Shown piece after piece: positions 46,160 through 54,707 of a stretch of DNA of 64,000 nt. The DNA is from Fischerella sp. PCC 9605 (lineage in GTDB: Bacteria > Cyanobacteriota > Cyanobacteriia > Cyanobacteriales > Nostocaceae). The stretch is from contig NZ_KI912148.1 of assembly GCF_000517105.1 (NCBI RefSeq), positions 1,639,032 to 1,703,031 of the forward strand, read 5' to 3'. The notes beneath the pieces are model-generated. The model was not told where the DNA came from. It made no database searches and worked only from the letters and a program-made list of their open reading frames with translations. Both the position numbers and the translations under genes were made by a program. Every line of letters starts with the position of its first letter. Position 1 is the stretch's first letter.

Positions 46160-46753
46160 ATGATGTATCCCAGCAGTCGCACACAAAACACAGTTGGCTC
46201 AAATAAGTCTAACTTATCGGCAAATCTACCTCAAAGGTTATTCACCCGCAGAGAAGTAATTCCACCACGCAATGACGTGTTGTGGCGAATTGAACGTGGC
46301 GCAGTTCGCACTTTAACTTGGAGTGAAGACGGAACATTTATTACTCTGGGGTATTGGGGATCTGGAGATCTGATTGGCTATCCTTTGTCCAGAGTCAAGC
46401 CTTACCAGATAGAATGCTTGACCAGTGTGGAAGTGAGCTTAGTGCCACCACATCATTGGAATCAAGATGTTAATGCCTTGATTCTCCACATTCAACAGGC
46501 AGAGGAACTTTTGAGTATTGTACATAGAAAACCCATTTCCCTGCGTTTGTGGCAATTTTTGGTGTGGTTAAGTGAAAAATTTGGTCGCGATGTAGAACAA
46601 GGTAAACTTATTGACCTTAATGTTACCCACCAAGAAATGGCAGAGGTATTAAATACAACTAGGGTAACGGTAACACGCCTCCTCCAACAGTTTGAGGAGG
46701 AGGGTAATCTGTTACGTCATAAACGTAGAATAATTTTGCGTTTACCAAAATAA
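46160..46753 (+). CDS. Crp/Fnr family transcriptional regulator
   Basis: 197 residues. A short N-terminal cyclic-nucleotide-binding-like beta-roll (VLWRIERGAVRTLTWSEDGTFITLGYWGSGDLIGYPLS) lacks the full cAMP-binding motif. The C-terminal winged helix (LNVTHQEMAEVLNTTRVTVTRLLQQFEEEGNLLRHKRRIILRLP) is clear. The ligand is unknown. The porin gene starts about 150 bases downstream on the same strand and is a plausible target. Confidence 0.88.
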   Translation: MMYPSSRTQNTVGSNKSNLSANLPQRLFTRREVIPPRNDVLWRIERGAVRTLTWSEDGTFITLGYWGSGDLIGYPLSRVKPYQIECLTSVEVSLVPPHHWNQDVNALILHIQQAEELLSIVHRKPISLRLWQFLVWLSEKFGRDVEQGKLIDLNVTHQEMAEVLNTTRVTVTRLLQQFEEEGNLLRHKRRIILRLPK

Positions 46754-46917
46754 AAGTATTTAGAAAACACTAAAAAAGTGCGCTAGAAAAGTTGCGTTAA
46801 CCACCCCTAATCTTGGTAGAATTATTACTGAAAATCAAAGGTAAAGTCTCATAAAATAAACATATTCAAGAGATTTTATCATGATTTGCTCCAGTAGGTG
46901 TGAGTGAGATAAACAAA

Positions 46918-48558
46918 ATGAAAAAACCATTCTGGAACGTCCTAAAACTGAGTCCAGTTGCCTTAGCTGCTACATTGTTGGCTACAAACAGCGCCTTCGC
47001 TGCGGAAGTAAATCAAGAAATAAGCCAAGATGTGACCTCTGTGTCCCAGTTATCCCAACAGTCTGGTGACACCATGGATCAGGTAACATCTGTTTCTCAG
47101 TTTTCCGATGTGCAGCCCACAGATTGGGCATTCCAAGCTTTGCAGTCTTTAGTTGAGCGCTACGGTTGTATTGCAGGTTATCCAAACGGTACTTATCGCG
47201 GTAATCGTCCCATGACCCGTTATGAGTTTGCCGCAGGTTTAAATGCTTGCTTAGACCGAGTCAACGAACTGATTGCAACAGCAACAGCTGAGTTAGTCAC
47301 CAAAGAAGACTTGGCTACCTTACAGCGCTTGCAAGAAGAATTTTCTGCGGAACTGGCTACTCTGCGCGGTCGCGTAGATACTCTGGAAGCTCGCACTGCC
47401 GAGTTGGAGGCAAATCAATTTTCCACTACCACCAAGCTAGTTGGGGAAGCGATTTTCAACTTGGCTGGCGCGTTCGGTGAAGAGAAGGCTGACGACAGCG
47501 GCGAAGATGTAGACGAGAATTTTACTTTTTCAGATCGGGTTCGTTTGAGCTTTAACAGCAGCTTCACAGGTTCAGATCAGTTGCAAATCCGTTTACAAGC
47601 TGGCAATGTGCCTAATCTGAATGACGCAACTGGCACTAACATGGCCCGTCTCTCCTTTGATAATGATACCGACAACAGCGTTGAAATCGATAAAATCAAC
47701 TATGCTTTCAACCTAAGCGACTCTGTACGAATCAAAGTAGACGCTAACAACGGTGAATTCTGGGAAAACATTAACAACTTCAGCCCTGACTTTGCTAGCT
47801 CCGGTAAAGGTTCTATTTCCCGCTATGGTCGTTTCAGCCCCATCTACCGCCAAGGTTCTGGTGGTGCAGGTGCAACTTTGACCTTCAATCCTAAAGGTTC
47901 TTTCTCTGCATCTGTGGGTTATCTAGCTGGTGGAAGTGATAACGTCGCTAGCAGTCCTGAGGAAGGAGCAGGCCTCTTTGATGGTAACTATGCTGCACTC
48001 GCTCAGGTAGCTTATCAGCCTGGTGAAACATTCAACATCGGTCTGACTTACGCCCGTACCTATCAAAATAGTGTAGGTGGTGTAAACCAATTTGCATCTA
48101 CAGGTAGTGACTTTGCAAGCCAACCCTTTGGTGAAACTGCTACTTCAGCCAATCACTACGGTGTACAAACTAACGTCAAACTAGGTGACAGATTAAGCCT
48201 TGGTGGTTGGTTTGGTTATACCGACGCAAAAGCTGAGAGTGACAATCCTGACGTCGGTGCTGATGACGGTGACAATGCAAATTCTTACTACTGGATGGCT
48301 AACGTAGCTTTCAGAGACTTTGGATCGCAAGGTAGCGTACTTGGTCTTCAGTTTGGTCAGCCACCCAAAGTTAGCGACAATGATGTTAGTGGTCGAGAAG
48401 ATCCAGACACCTCTTATCACCTAGAAGCGCTATATAGATATCAGCTCACAAACAATGTTGCCATCACCCCTGGTTTTCTGATGATCTTAAATCCTGAGCA
48501 TAACGACAACAACGACACCGTCTACGTTGGAACAGTTCGTACCACCTTCACTTTCTAA
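46918..48558 (+). CDS. SLH-domain porin (OprB family, cyanobacterial iron-uptake/Som type)
   Basis: About 546 residues. Signal peptide (MKKPFWNVLKLSPVALAATLLATNSAFAAE), one SLH domain (FSDVQPTDWAFQALQSLVERYGCIAGYPNGTYRGNRPMTRYEFAAGLNACL) that binds the peptidoglycan-linked polysaccharide, a coiled-coil spacer (TKEDLATLQRLQEEFSAELATLRGRVDTLEAR) and a long beta-barrel ending in phenylalanine (TVRTTFTF), as outer-membrane proteins do. The ATG at 46918 gives a proper signal peptide; GTG at 46900 would add six residues. The substrate is not evident. Confidence 0.93.
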   Translation: MKKPFWNVLKLSPVALAATLLATNSAFAAEVNQEISQDVTSVSQLSQQSGDTMDQVTSVSQFSDVQPTDWAFQALQSLVERYGCIAGYPNGTYRGNRPMTRYEFAAGLNACLDRVNELIATATAELVTKEDLATLQRLQEEFSAELATLRGRVDTLEARTAELEANQFSTTTKLVGEAIFNLAGAFGEEKADDSGEDVDENFTFSDRVRLSFNSSFTGSDQLQIRLQAGNVPNLNDATGTNMARLSFDNDTDNSVEIDKINYAFNLSDSVRIKVDANNGEFWENINNFSPDFASSGKGSISRYGRFSPIYRQGSGGAGATLTFNPKGSFSASVGYLAGGSDNVASSPEEGAGLFDGNYAALAQVAYQPGETFNIGLTYARTYQNSVGGVNQFASTGSDFASQPFGETATSANHYGVQTNVKLGDRLSLGGWFGYTDAKAESDNPDVGADDGDNANSYYWMANVAFRDFGSQGSVLGLQFGQPPKVSDNDVSGREDPDTSYHLEALYRYQLTNNVAITPGFLMILNPEHNDNNDTVYVGTVRTTFTF

Positions 48559-48589
48559 AACTGGTTTGTAATAAATACAAGTGATGAAA

Positions 48590-48615
48590 AAAAGCCCGCC
48601 ATTTGGCGGGCTTTT
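48590..48615 (+). terminator. Strong rho-independent terminator after porin
   Basis: AAAAGCCCGCC (48590-48600) pairs perfectly with GGCGGGCTTTT (48605-48615) around ATTT, 32 bases after the porin stop codon. The stem is GC-rich and ends in four T. Confidence 0.88.
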
Positions 48616-48621
48616 GCATGG

Positions 48622-48928
48622 GAATGGAGAGGAGTGGGAGATGGGGAGAGTGGGAGAGTAGGGGATAGAGAGATGGGGAGAGTGGGAGAGTAGGGGATAG
48701 GGAGATGGGGAGAGTGGGAGAGTAGGGGATAGGGAGATGGGGAGAGTGGGAGAGTGGGAGAGTAGGGGATGGGGAGATGGGGAGAGTGGGAGAGTAGGGG
48801 ATGGGGAGATGGGGAGATGGGGAGAGTGGCGGAGTGGGAGATGGGGAGAGTGGGAGAGTGGGAGAAATAACTACTAACCACCAACTACTAACTACTAACT
48901 ACTAACTACTAACTACTAACTACTAACC
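48622..48928. repeat. Purine-rich minisatellite and heptamer tract
   Basis: Repeats built from GGAGATGGGGAGAGTGGGAG and AGTAGGGGAT run from about 48628 to 48866 with units of roughly 30-40 bases, then CTAACTA heptamers continue to about 48925. Reading frames across this block are artefacts. Confidence 0.9.
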
Positions 48929-48933
48929 AATGA

Positions 48934-49182
48934 CTATTGATTATTAAAATTAGATGGAGGGCGATCGCTACTCCAAGCCCACCAAACACAACCGCAGTTG
49001 CACTGGTAAAACTCTTGCCATTTGCGGCGATATTCTTCTGTAATTACAGGAGAACGGCGATTAATCCATACTTGCATGGCTTCTAGACTGCTGGCATGGC
49101 AGTTGGGACAGCAAAATTCACGAGCATGAATTGCCTTATTTGTCCATTCAGGTGGGATTGAAGCAAAAGCATCTATAGTCAT
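48934..49182 (-). CDS. Small zinc-ribbon-like protein (82 aa)
   Basis: 82 residues with two cysteine pairs, CCPNC (about 24-28) and CNCGC (about 61-65), arranged as in a zinc ribbon. A middle SSLEAMQVWINRRSPVITEEYRRKWQEFYQ and a WWAW motif follow the second pair. Unknown function; the motif suggests metal-stabilised nucleic acid or protein binding. Only a TCAAGAG repeat precedes it. Confidence 0.7.
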   Translation of the reverse strand: MTIDAFASIPPEWTNKAIHAREFCCPNCHASSLEAMQVWINRRSPVITEEYRRKWQEFYQCNCGCVWWAWSSDRPPSNFNNQ

Positions 49183-49184
49183 TT

Positions 49185-49218
49185 AGTTATTAGTCAAGAG
49201 TCAAGAGTCAAGAGTCAA
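49185..49218. repeat. Tandem AGTCAAG repeats
   Basis: Several copies of the 7-base unit AGTCAAG just upstream of the small zinc-ribbon gene. Confidence 0.7.
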
Positions 49219-49350
49219 TATTTACTAGGACTTATACCTTAAAATTCAATAGACTGAGTATGTAAATATCCTAAGCATATATCAAAAGATTCATGCTAGC
49301 TGAAAGCCGATCGCAGCTGAGTTGTTTGTGATTTCTGCCTTCTACTTAAT

Positions 49351-49956
49351 ATGGAGCCAACCGTTGAAATTCGCCGTTTGTATGATGTAATGCCTGCTTC
49401 GGCTAGGATGATGACCAAAATCGTCAGCAAACCTGAGCAAGCAAAAGTGATTGATGTTTCTTTTCCCCTGCCTTGGAACAGGGAGCGACCAATATATATT
49501 AATTTTGATTTGTGGCGTCGATTGACAAAATCACAACGCGATTTGTTGCTATTGCGGACAGTTAGTTGGTTAACGGAGATAAAATGGTTTAAACCAGATA
49601 TTTATCAAGGCTTAGCAGTTGCTGGGCTTTTGGGTGGATTGGTAGAATTCTTCCAAACAGATGCGATAGGTGTGGTTGTAGCCGGTGGATTAACTAGTTT
49701 GGCTGTGTATCGCATTGCTGCCATTAACCGTTCTCAACAGTCACAGCTCAGCGCCGATGCCACCGCTATTAAAGTAGCACAGCGGCGGGGTTACTCGGAA
49801 GCCGAAGCAGCACAATATCTGTTATCTGCGATAGAGACAGTCGCCAAGATTGAAAGTCGCTCTGCTTTAGATTTTATTGAGTTAATTCGTTGTCAAAATT
49901 TGCGAGCGATCGCTGGTTTGTCACCAGTGGGTGTTCCAAATAATGGTAATAGGTAA
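49351..49956 (+). CDS. DUF3318 family protein
   Basis: 201 residues matching the cyanobacterial DUF3318 family: MEPTVEIRRLYDVMPASARMMTKI at the start, then INFDLWRRLTKSQRDLLLLRTVSWL. Two hydrophobic helices follow (about 88-130, YQGLAVAGLLGGLVEFF and IGVVVAGGLTSLAVYRIA), then a soluble helical C-terminus. The family is restricted to cyanobacteria and has no assigned function. Confidence 0.82.
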   Translation: MEPTVEIRRLYDVMPASARMMTKIVSKPEQAKVIDVSFPLPWNRERPIYINFDLWRRLTKSQRDLLLLRTVSWLTEIKWFKPDIYQGLAVAGLLGGLVEFFQTDAIGVVVAGGLTSLAVYRIAAINRSQQSQLSADATAIKVAQRRGYSEAEAAQYLLSAIETVAKIESRSALDFIELIRCQNLRAIAGLSPVGVPNNGNR

Positions 49957-50060
49957 TAGGTAATGGGTAATAGGGACTGGGGACTGGGGACTAGGTATTA
50001 GCAAATAAGAAGAATCTTCTCCCAATACCTAGTACCCAATCACCAATCACCAATATATCT
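49945..50060. repeat. Short degenerate tandem repeats
   Basis: GGTAATA, GGGACTG and CCAATCA-type units fill the spacer between two convergent genes. Confidence 0.65.
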
Positions 50061-50077
50061 GCGTTTTTGCAAGAAGT

Positions 50078-51883
50078 TTATGAATTACAGTGATAAATTT
50101 TATATTCATAACCATTTACTGCTGGTAAAGATCGAGTTTCAGCAATACAGTTTTTGATTGCTTCTGGTTCAGGTGCATAAAAGTTTACCAGCCATAAGTC
50201 AAAAGGACGTGGCAGTAACTTTAAGGTGCTTTGGAGGGCTGTAGTGGAAGTATTGAGATCTTGATCTTGATGAGCCAGAAAGAAGAGGGGGAAAATGGAG
50301 GAAGTGGAAGAGAGAGAATTTTGAAGTTTGAATTCTCTAGCTACGCCCATCATTTCGCCAATTTGTACGTGAGTTTTTTGGGTGGTAGCAATCAGAGCTG
50401 GCACTTGGGATGTTTTTTGAATAAGTTGTATAAATAGGTCTGGACGGTAGTATTTTTGATAACCCAGATTGCAAACAACGGTGATAGCACTAGCCAATCC
50501 CATTACCCAAATAATTGCCACAACCATTTTTCCATTTACTCTCCATGTTCCCTTTCCCCACTCTCTTACTCCCCCCTTCTTTTTGAGGGGTGTGTTCCAA
50601 CAAATTGCCAGACTTGCTCCCACTAAAACTATGACAGCGGGAAAGTATACAAAGTTATAACGAGCGCCTCGTGTTAAGTCAATGCCAAAAAAGTAAGTGA
50701 AACAGAAGAATAAAGCGATCGCTGCCAAGATCGCACTAACAAACACTTGCGTTATTAAACGAGTTTGTGGTTGCAAAACCAGTATTTTCAAGCCATTAAC
50801 CAGAATTGGTATTGCCCAAATAAAGAAAATTATCATCACCAAACCAGAAATAATCACCACAACTAGCTGTGGTGATTCAACTGGTAGCAAAGAAATCATC
50901 GTAATCCACGCCGCGATCGCTTGGAAAATTGGGCTGATCCAAGCAATACCGACGCGATCGCCCTGAATCCAATCTGTTAACTTATTACCATGTGTATTAT
51001 GTAAAAATACTGGTAGCCAAACTATACTTGCTATAAAAGTGCCAACAGCGACCGCGTAGATACGTCGCCAAGGAGGGGCATTGGGGATTGGAGATTGGGT
51101 ATTGGGTATTTTGGGAACTTCTTCTATTGCCCCTTGCCCCTTACTCCTTGTCCCTTTGTTCCCTTGTTTCCATTGTTGCCAAGCCAGAAAAATCAAAACA
51201 ACGGCTTCAGTGCAGAGAGTAAGCGCGAAGAAGTAATGAGTTGCAATACCTAAAGCATTAATTCCTACCCAAGAAAATACTAACCAAATGGGTAACTGGG
51301 TGTGCTTTTGGATGTGGCGTGCGGTAACTACCAGGCAAGCGAAGGAAGCAATTACCCACAAAATAGCTAAAGTATAATGACGGGCTTCTTGTGCCAAAAA
51401 GATGCCATAAGGTGAAATTGCCATCATTGCGGCAGCTAGATGGCTCACCAAGCGGGAACGAAAAGCAAGCCAGCTCAAACCATAAATAGCAGGAATAGAT
51501 ACTGCCCCAAAAATAGCAGCAAGCGATCGCGCTCCCCACAAAGAAACCATATCAGCTTGTGTGGGAAACAGTTTGAGCCACAGGTGAGTTAGCGCAAAGT
51601 ACAGAGGCGGATGATTGCTTTCACTAAATAAATGTGCCAATACGTCTTTAATTGTTGTGGCGGGTTGCAGTTGCAGTGGCTGCAATAAAACATCAATTGT
51701 TATAGGTTGATCTAACGGTACTGGCAAAAAACTATTTCCCAGGCTGAACACCAAGGTAGAAAATTCATCTGTCCAAGGGGATTTTGCTGTTAGGTTGGTT
51801 AAGCGTAAGCCGATGCCGATGAGCAGCCAAACCAACAGCAAACAAAGGTGAAGCCAACGGGGATATGATGGAGCCGTCATCAC
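50078..51883 (-). CDS. GT39-type membrane glycosyltransferase
   Basis: 601 residues with about ten membrane helices. The N-terminal helix is followed by SPWTDEFSTLVFSLG, where the acidic pair in the first loop is typical of the GT-C/PMT superfamily, and by HLFSESNHPPLYFALTHLWLKLFP. Two loops contain repeat-derived inserts: KQGNKGTRSKGQGAIEEV plus PNTQSPIPNAP (about 51071-51170) and LKKKGGVREWGKG (about 50555-50605). It probably transfers a sugar from a lipid-linked donor. Acceptor unknown. Confidence 0.82.
   Translation of the reverse strand: MMTAPSYPRWLHLCLLLVWLLIGIGLRLTNLTAKSPWTDEFSTLVFSLGNSFLPVPLDQPITIDVLLQPLQLQPATTIKDVLAHLFSESNHPPLYFALTHLWLKLFPTQADMVSLWGARSLAAIFGAVSIPAIYGLSWLAFRSRLVSHLAAAMMAISPYGIFLAQEARHYTLAILWVIASFACLVVTARHIQKHTQLPIWLVFSWVGINALGIATHYFFALTLCTEAVVLIFLAWQQWKQGNKGTRSKGQGAIEEVPKIPNTQSPIPNAPPWRRIYAVAVGTFIASIVWLPVFLHNTHGNKLTDWIQGDRVGIAWISPIFQAIAAWITMISLLPVESPQLVVVIISGLVMIIFFIWAIPILVNGLKILVLQPQTRLITQVFVSAILAAIALFFCFTYFFGIDLTRGARYNFVYFPAVIVLVGASLAICWNTPLKKKGGVREWGKGTWRVNGKMVVAIIWVMGLASAITVVCNLGYQKYYRPDLFIQLIQKTSQVPALIATTQKTHVQIGEMMGVAREFKLQNSLSSTSSIFPLFFLAHQDQDLNTSTTALQSTLKLLPRPFDLWLVNFYAPEPEAIKNCIAETRSLPAVNGYEYKIYHCNS
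51071..51170. repeat. Heptamer-type repeats within the GT39 gene
   Basis: GGGGATTGGAGATTGGGTATTGGG and CCCCTTGCCCCTTACTCC-type units, identical in kind to intergenic repeats elsewhere in the window, lie in frame in a cytoplasmic or periplasmic loop. Confidence 0.7.
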
Positions 51884-52299
51884 ATTTAATAGAATTTGGA
51901 TATCAGACGTTAAATTGTAAATGAAAGTTCAATCCAAATTCTTACCCTCCAAACCCTCGTTATCAGGTTCAACCTAGTAACGACAGAGCCTCTAGCTCTT
52001 ATAAAGAATAGTGCAAGACTCCCATGCACCGGAGCGCACAGCAAAAGATGAAAATCTCTCTTCCCTGTTAAGCGTTCTCTGTTAAGAGTTCCCTATTTTC
52101 AAGTTAGACCCTCATGCCTTTCGCACAAGATCATAATCGCAAGTATAAATCAAAGTTAGAAATGACACTTGATTGAAATCAGTGAAAGCTTATAACAGCA
52201 GATTAACACGAACGTCAGCTTTACTTAGTCAACCTAGCCTACGGTTACAAACAGTGGTAGGTGGTAGTGCACCTCCAACTGTTATCCTGATTTTTTCGT
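51884..52299. other. Intergenic region with palindromic repeat
   Basis: About 400 bases holding a diverged CTCGTTATCAGG palindrome (51956-51983). A segment near 52175 (AAATCAGTGAAAGCTTAT) resembles one at about 52838 (AAATCAGTCAAAGTTTAT) on the other side of the next gene. No gene. Confidence 0.45.
51956..51983. repeat. Diverged copy of the CTCGTTACCAGG palindrome
   Basis: CTCGTTATCAGGTT and AACCTAGTAACGA face each other around one base. The arms match those at 9909-9937 except for two or three changes. Confidence 0.65.
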
Positions 52300-52737
52300 T
52301 TATGCCTTGGTATGTTTATCGATTACCTTGGCAAAGTCTGGCACTGCCTCTTCCACGTGTTGCTTGGCTGAACTGCGTAACTTTTCATACGTTCCTCGCA
52401 CGATTTGGCGCTTTACGTTCTTGGCCTTTGCATCGGTAACGCTAAGCAGTGCGTCTGCTGTACGAGAGCGACTCTCAACCAGATGCCCAACTGGGTCGCC
52501 TTTGTCCACGCCTTCACTCCAAATGGGATCAAGTGCTGTAAAGCACTCTGGCAGGAGCAGATCGACGACATAGGGGATGTATCCTGGCTTGACCCCCTTC
52601 AGGGCGGCGAAGGCAGTTTTCAGAGCTATACCGCTTATGCCTGACTTGGAAGCGAGCTGTGCTTCTATCATATTGCAGCAGTCATCCACAACCATAGTCC
52701 TTTTGTTCGGGTTCAAGAGTTCGTCGCTAAGTCCCAT
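52300..52737 (-). CDS. Conserved hypothetical protein, DUF6918-like
   Basis: 145 residues from the ATG at 52737, which has GAGGAG at ideal spacing. The sequence MGLSDELLNPNKRTMVVDDCCNMIEAQLASKSGISGIALKTAFAALKGVKPGYIPYVVDLLLP matches, from memory, a family of small helical proteins common in actinobacteria (DUF6918). Later parts RTADALLSVTDAKAKN and YEKLRSSAKQHVEEAVPDFAKVID fit the same family. Soluble, no catalytic motif. Function unknown; its presence in a cyanobacterium could reflect transfer. Confidence 0.75.
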   Translation of the reverse strand: MGLSDELLNPNKRTMVVDDCCNMIEAQLASKSGISGIALKTAFAALKGVKPGYIPYVVDLLLPECFTALDPIWSEGVDKGDPVGHLVESRSRTADALLSVTDAKAKNVKRQIVRGTYEKLRSSAKQHVEEAVPDFAKVIDKHTKA

Positions 52738-52913
52738 TTCACTCCTCATTTAGTGTCAAAGTACTTGATTTTTATTCAACTAATTTCCTAGCGAACAGGA
52801 AATTACAGAAAATGATACCAGAGCAAAGGATTTTCATCAAAATCAGTCAAAGTTTATGGGCGATCGCCTAAAGCACGTTCACACGAACAATAGCATTTTG
52901 ATTCAAGATAATA

Positions 52914-53174
52914 GTGCTTCACAAAAACTTTAACGTTAGTAACGACAGCTTCAACATGACTAATGACAGCTTAAATGTTGGTAACGAAAGTCATGATGTT
53001 GATAGAGAAAGTCACGATGTTGGTAACAAAAGTCGTGATGTTGTTTATGAAAATCGCAATGTTGGTAACAAAAGTTGTGATATTAGTAACGACAGATTCA
53101 ATTTTAGTGACGACGGCTTGAGCATGGGTAACGTCAACTCAACTTGCAGCGATCGCGATACTAAACTGAGGTAG
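52914..53174 (+). CDS. Possible heptapeptide-repeat protein over a 21-bp repeat
   Basis: An 86-codon frame (GTG start) made of ten 7-residue units such as NVGNESH, DVGNKSR and DISNDRF. The underlying DNA is a 21-bp tandem repeat at 52932-53141. The frame stays open through all ten diverged copies, and most differences keep the N/D-V-x-N-x-S pattern, which favours coding. There is no good ribosome binding site and no signal peptide. It could equally be a minisatellite. Confidence 0.35.
   Translation: MLHKNFNVSNDSFNMTNDSLNVGNESHDVDRESHDVGNKSRDVVYENRNVGNKSCDISNDRFNFSDDGLSMGNVNSTCSDRDTKLR
52932..53141 (+). repeat. Ten tandem 21-bp units
   Basis: Units start at 52932, 52953, 52974, 52995, 53016, 53037, 53058, 53079, 53100 and 53121. 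The consensus is close to GATGTTGGTAACGAAAGTC plus two variable bases. Copies differ at several positions, so the array is old. It is unlike the heptamer repeats elsewhere in the window. Confidence 0.85.
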
Positions 53175-53246
53175 TAAAGGTAAAGGTAAACTGCACTTTG
53201 TTGATCGGCGATCGCCTTCTCTAGTTTGCCTTGAAATTTCAAGCAA

Positions 53247-54293
53247 TCAAGCCGTAGGTCGTTGCTGCGATAAATCCATCAAGTTTGCCAACTTATAAAC
53301 AATTCGTGCACCGACATTGCCATCCCACTCAGCATCACCAACTTCGCAGACATCGAAACCAATAATTTTTCTACCACTATTTACTAATTCACGAAACAGA
53401 CAAAAAGTTTGCTCTAATTCCAGTCCACCCGGAACAGGAGTACCTGTATTAGGACATAATTTTGGATCTAGACCATCGACATCAAAGCTAATATGAACGT
53501 ATTCAGGTAAATGACCGATAATTTCTCGGCACAACTCCATCCAAGTCTTGCCAGAATAGAGTTTTCGTTTAATCATAGGGTCGTAATAAGCAATAATTCG
53601 TCTGTGGGAATGGTCAATTATTTGCACTTCATCATGACAAATATCACGCAAGCCTACTTGCACTAACTTGGAAACTTGCGGCAACTTCATTGCATTGAAC
53701 ATGATGGATGCATGAGAAAACTCAAATCCTTCATAAGCATTTCTCAAATCTGCGTGTGCATCAATATGTAAGATACCAAAATTTGAGTATTTAGTTGCTA
53801 ATGCTTGGTAATAACCTAGCGGTGAACTGTGATCTCCTCCAACCACAGCGACTCTTTTACCATGATTAATTGCTTCCTGACACTGTTCAAACAACCATTG
53901 ATTTACTTGTTGACCAGCTTGATTAATTTCTGTCAGTATAGGTGTTAAATCTGGTGTATCTGTTAGCGATTTACCTTGCTCTAGTCGCTCGATAATTTTT
54001 GCTGCTAAGTTACGGTAGTAATTGTTATTCTCCAAAATTTCCTGGGGAATTTCTACCATAAAAATTCCCTGTTTCCATCCATCAGGGTGATCAAAATCGA
54101 ACAAATCTAGTTGTGTTGAAGCATCCAGAATCTTTTGTGGCCCATTAGCAGTACCTGCACCATAGGAAACGGTGACTTCCCACGGCACACCAAAGACAAT
54201 CAGGTTTGCAGACTCATAATTAAATGGTAGACCAAAGAGATTACCATTTATTTCACCTACACCGCTGGGATTGTAGTCTTGGAGATTAGTCAT
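53247..54293 (-). CDS. speB: Agmatinase / ureohydrolase family protein
   Basis: 348 residues of the arginase-agmatinase fold. Binuclear metal ligands are visible: GGDHSSPLG (His), DAHADLR (Asp-x-His-x-Asp) and SFDVDGLDPKLCPNTGTPVPGG (Asp-x-Asp). It hydrolyses a guanidino group to release urea. An N-terminal extension (YNPSGVGEINGNLFGLPFNYESANLIVFGVPWEVTVSYGAGTANGP) is like the Nostoc agmatinase. Some cyanobacterial members are guanidine hydrolases that need nickel chaperones; no such genes are adjacent, so agmatinase is preferred. Confidence 0.85.
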   Translation of the reverse strand: MTNLQDYNPSGVGEINGNLFGLPFNYESANLIVFGVPWEVTVSYGAGTANGPQKILDASTQLDLFDFDHPDGWKQGIFMVEIPQEILENNNYYRNLAAKIIERLEQGKSLTDTPDLTPILTEINQAGQQVNQWLFEQCQEAINHGKRVAVVGGDHSSPLGYYQALATKYSNFGILHIDAHADLRNAYEGFEFSHASIMFNAMKLPQVSKLVQVGLRDICHDEVQIIDHSHRRIIAYYDPMIKRKLYSGKTWMELCREIIGHLPEYVHISFDVDGLDPKLCPNTGTPVPGGLELEQTFCLFRELVNSGRKIIGFDVCEVGDAEWDGNVGARIVYKLANLMDLSQQRPTA

Positions 54294-54707
54294 TATACCT
54301 GAAAAAGTAAAACTAAACTAATAACTATGTTACGGGTCGGGTCAAGTGGACTGCCTACATTTCACCGTCACGCTTCAGTACATGGTTATAAATAAATCAC
54401 ATTTTTATAAGCTAAATGCAGTCCCACTTGGTAATCAGTTGAGGAATGGGAGATTATTAACGAGATAACTAGTGTTTTATATAGTGTTAGACTTCTGCAT
54501 TAAGAGTGGTAGGTAATTGAGAAATGGTTTAGAAATAGCTCTACCTATTGGTGAGGCTCTAGCTGAGCCTTGCGGTTGGCCTGTAAATAATCCGGTTTTT
54601 GAATTGTAAGAGCTGAATTCAAGGAACGCAATTTTATCCTCTGCGATCGCAGAGCTGATACCTACAGAAATAGATAATCATCACAGAACTGTGCAAAATT
54701 GATAGTG
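54294..54707. other. Divergent intergenic region
   Basis: About 410 bases between speB (minus) and the DUF389 gene (plus). It must hold both promoters; no conserved element is recognised. Confidence 0.45.

Noticed and set aside
48555..48884. 109-codon minus-strand Pro/Ser/Leu-rich frame
   Set aside because: It is a product of the minisatellite and has no independent support.
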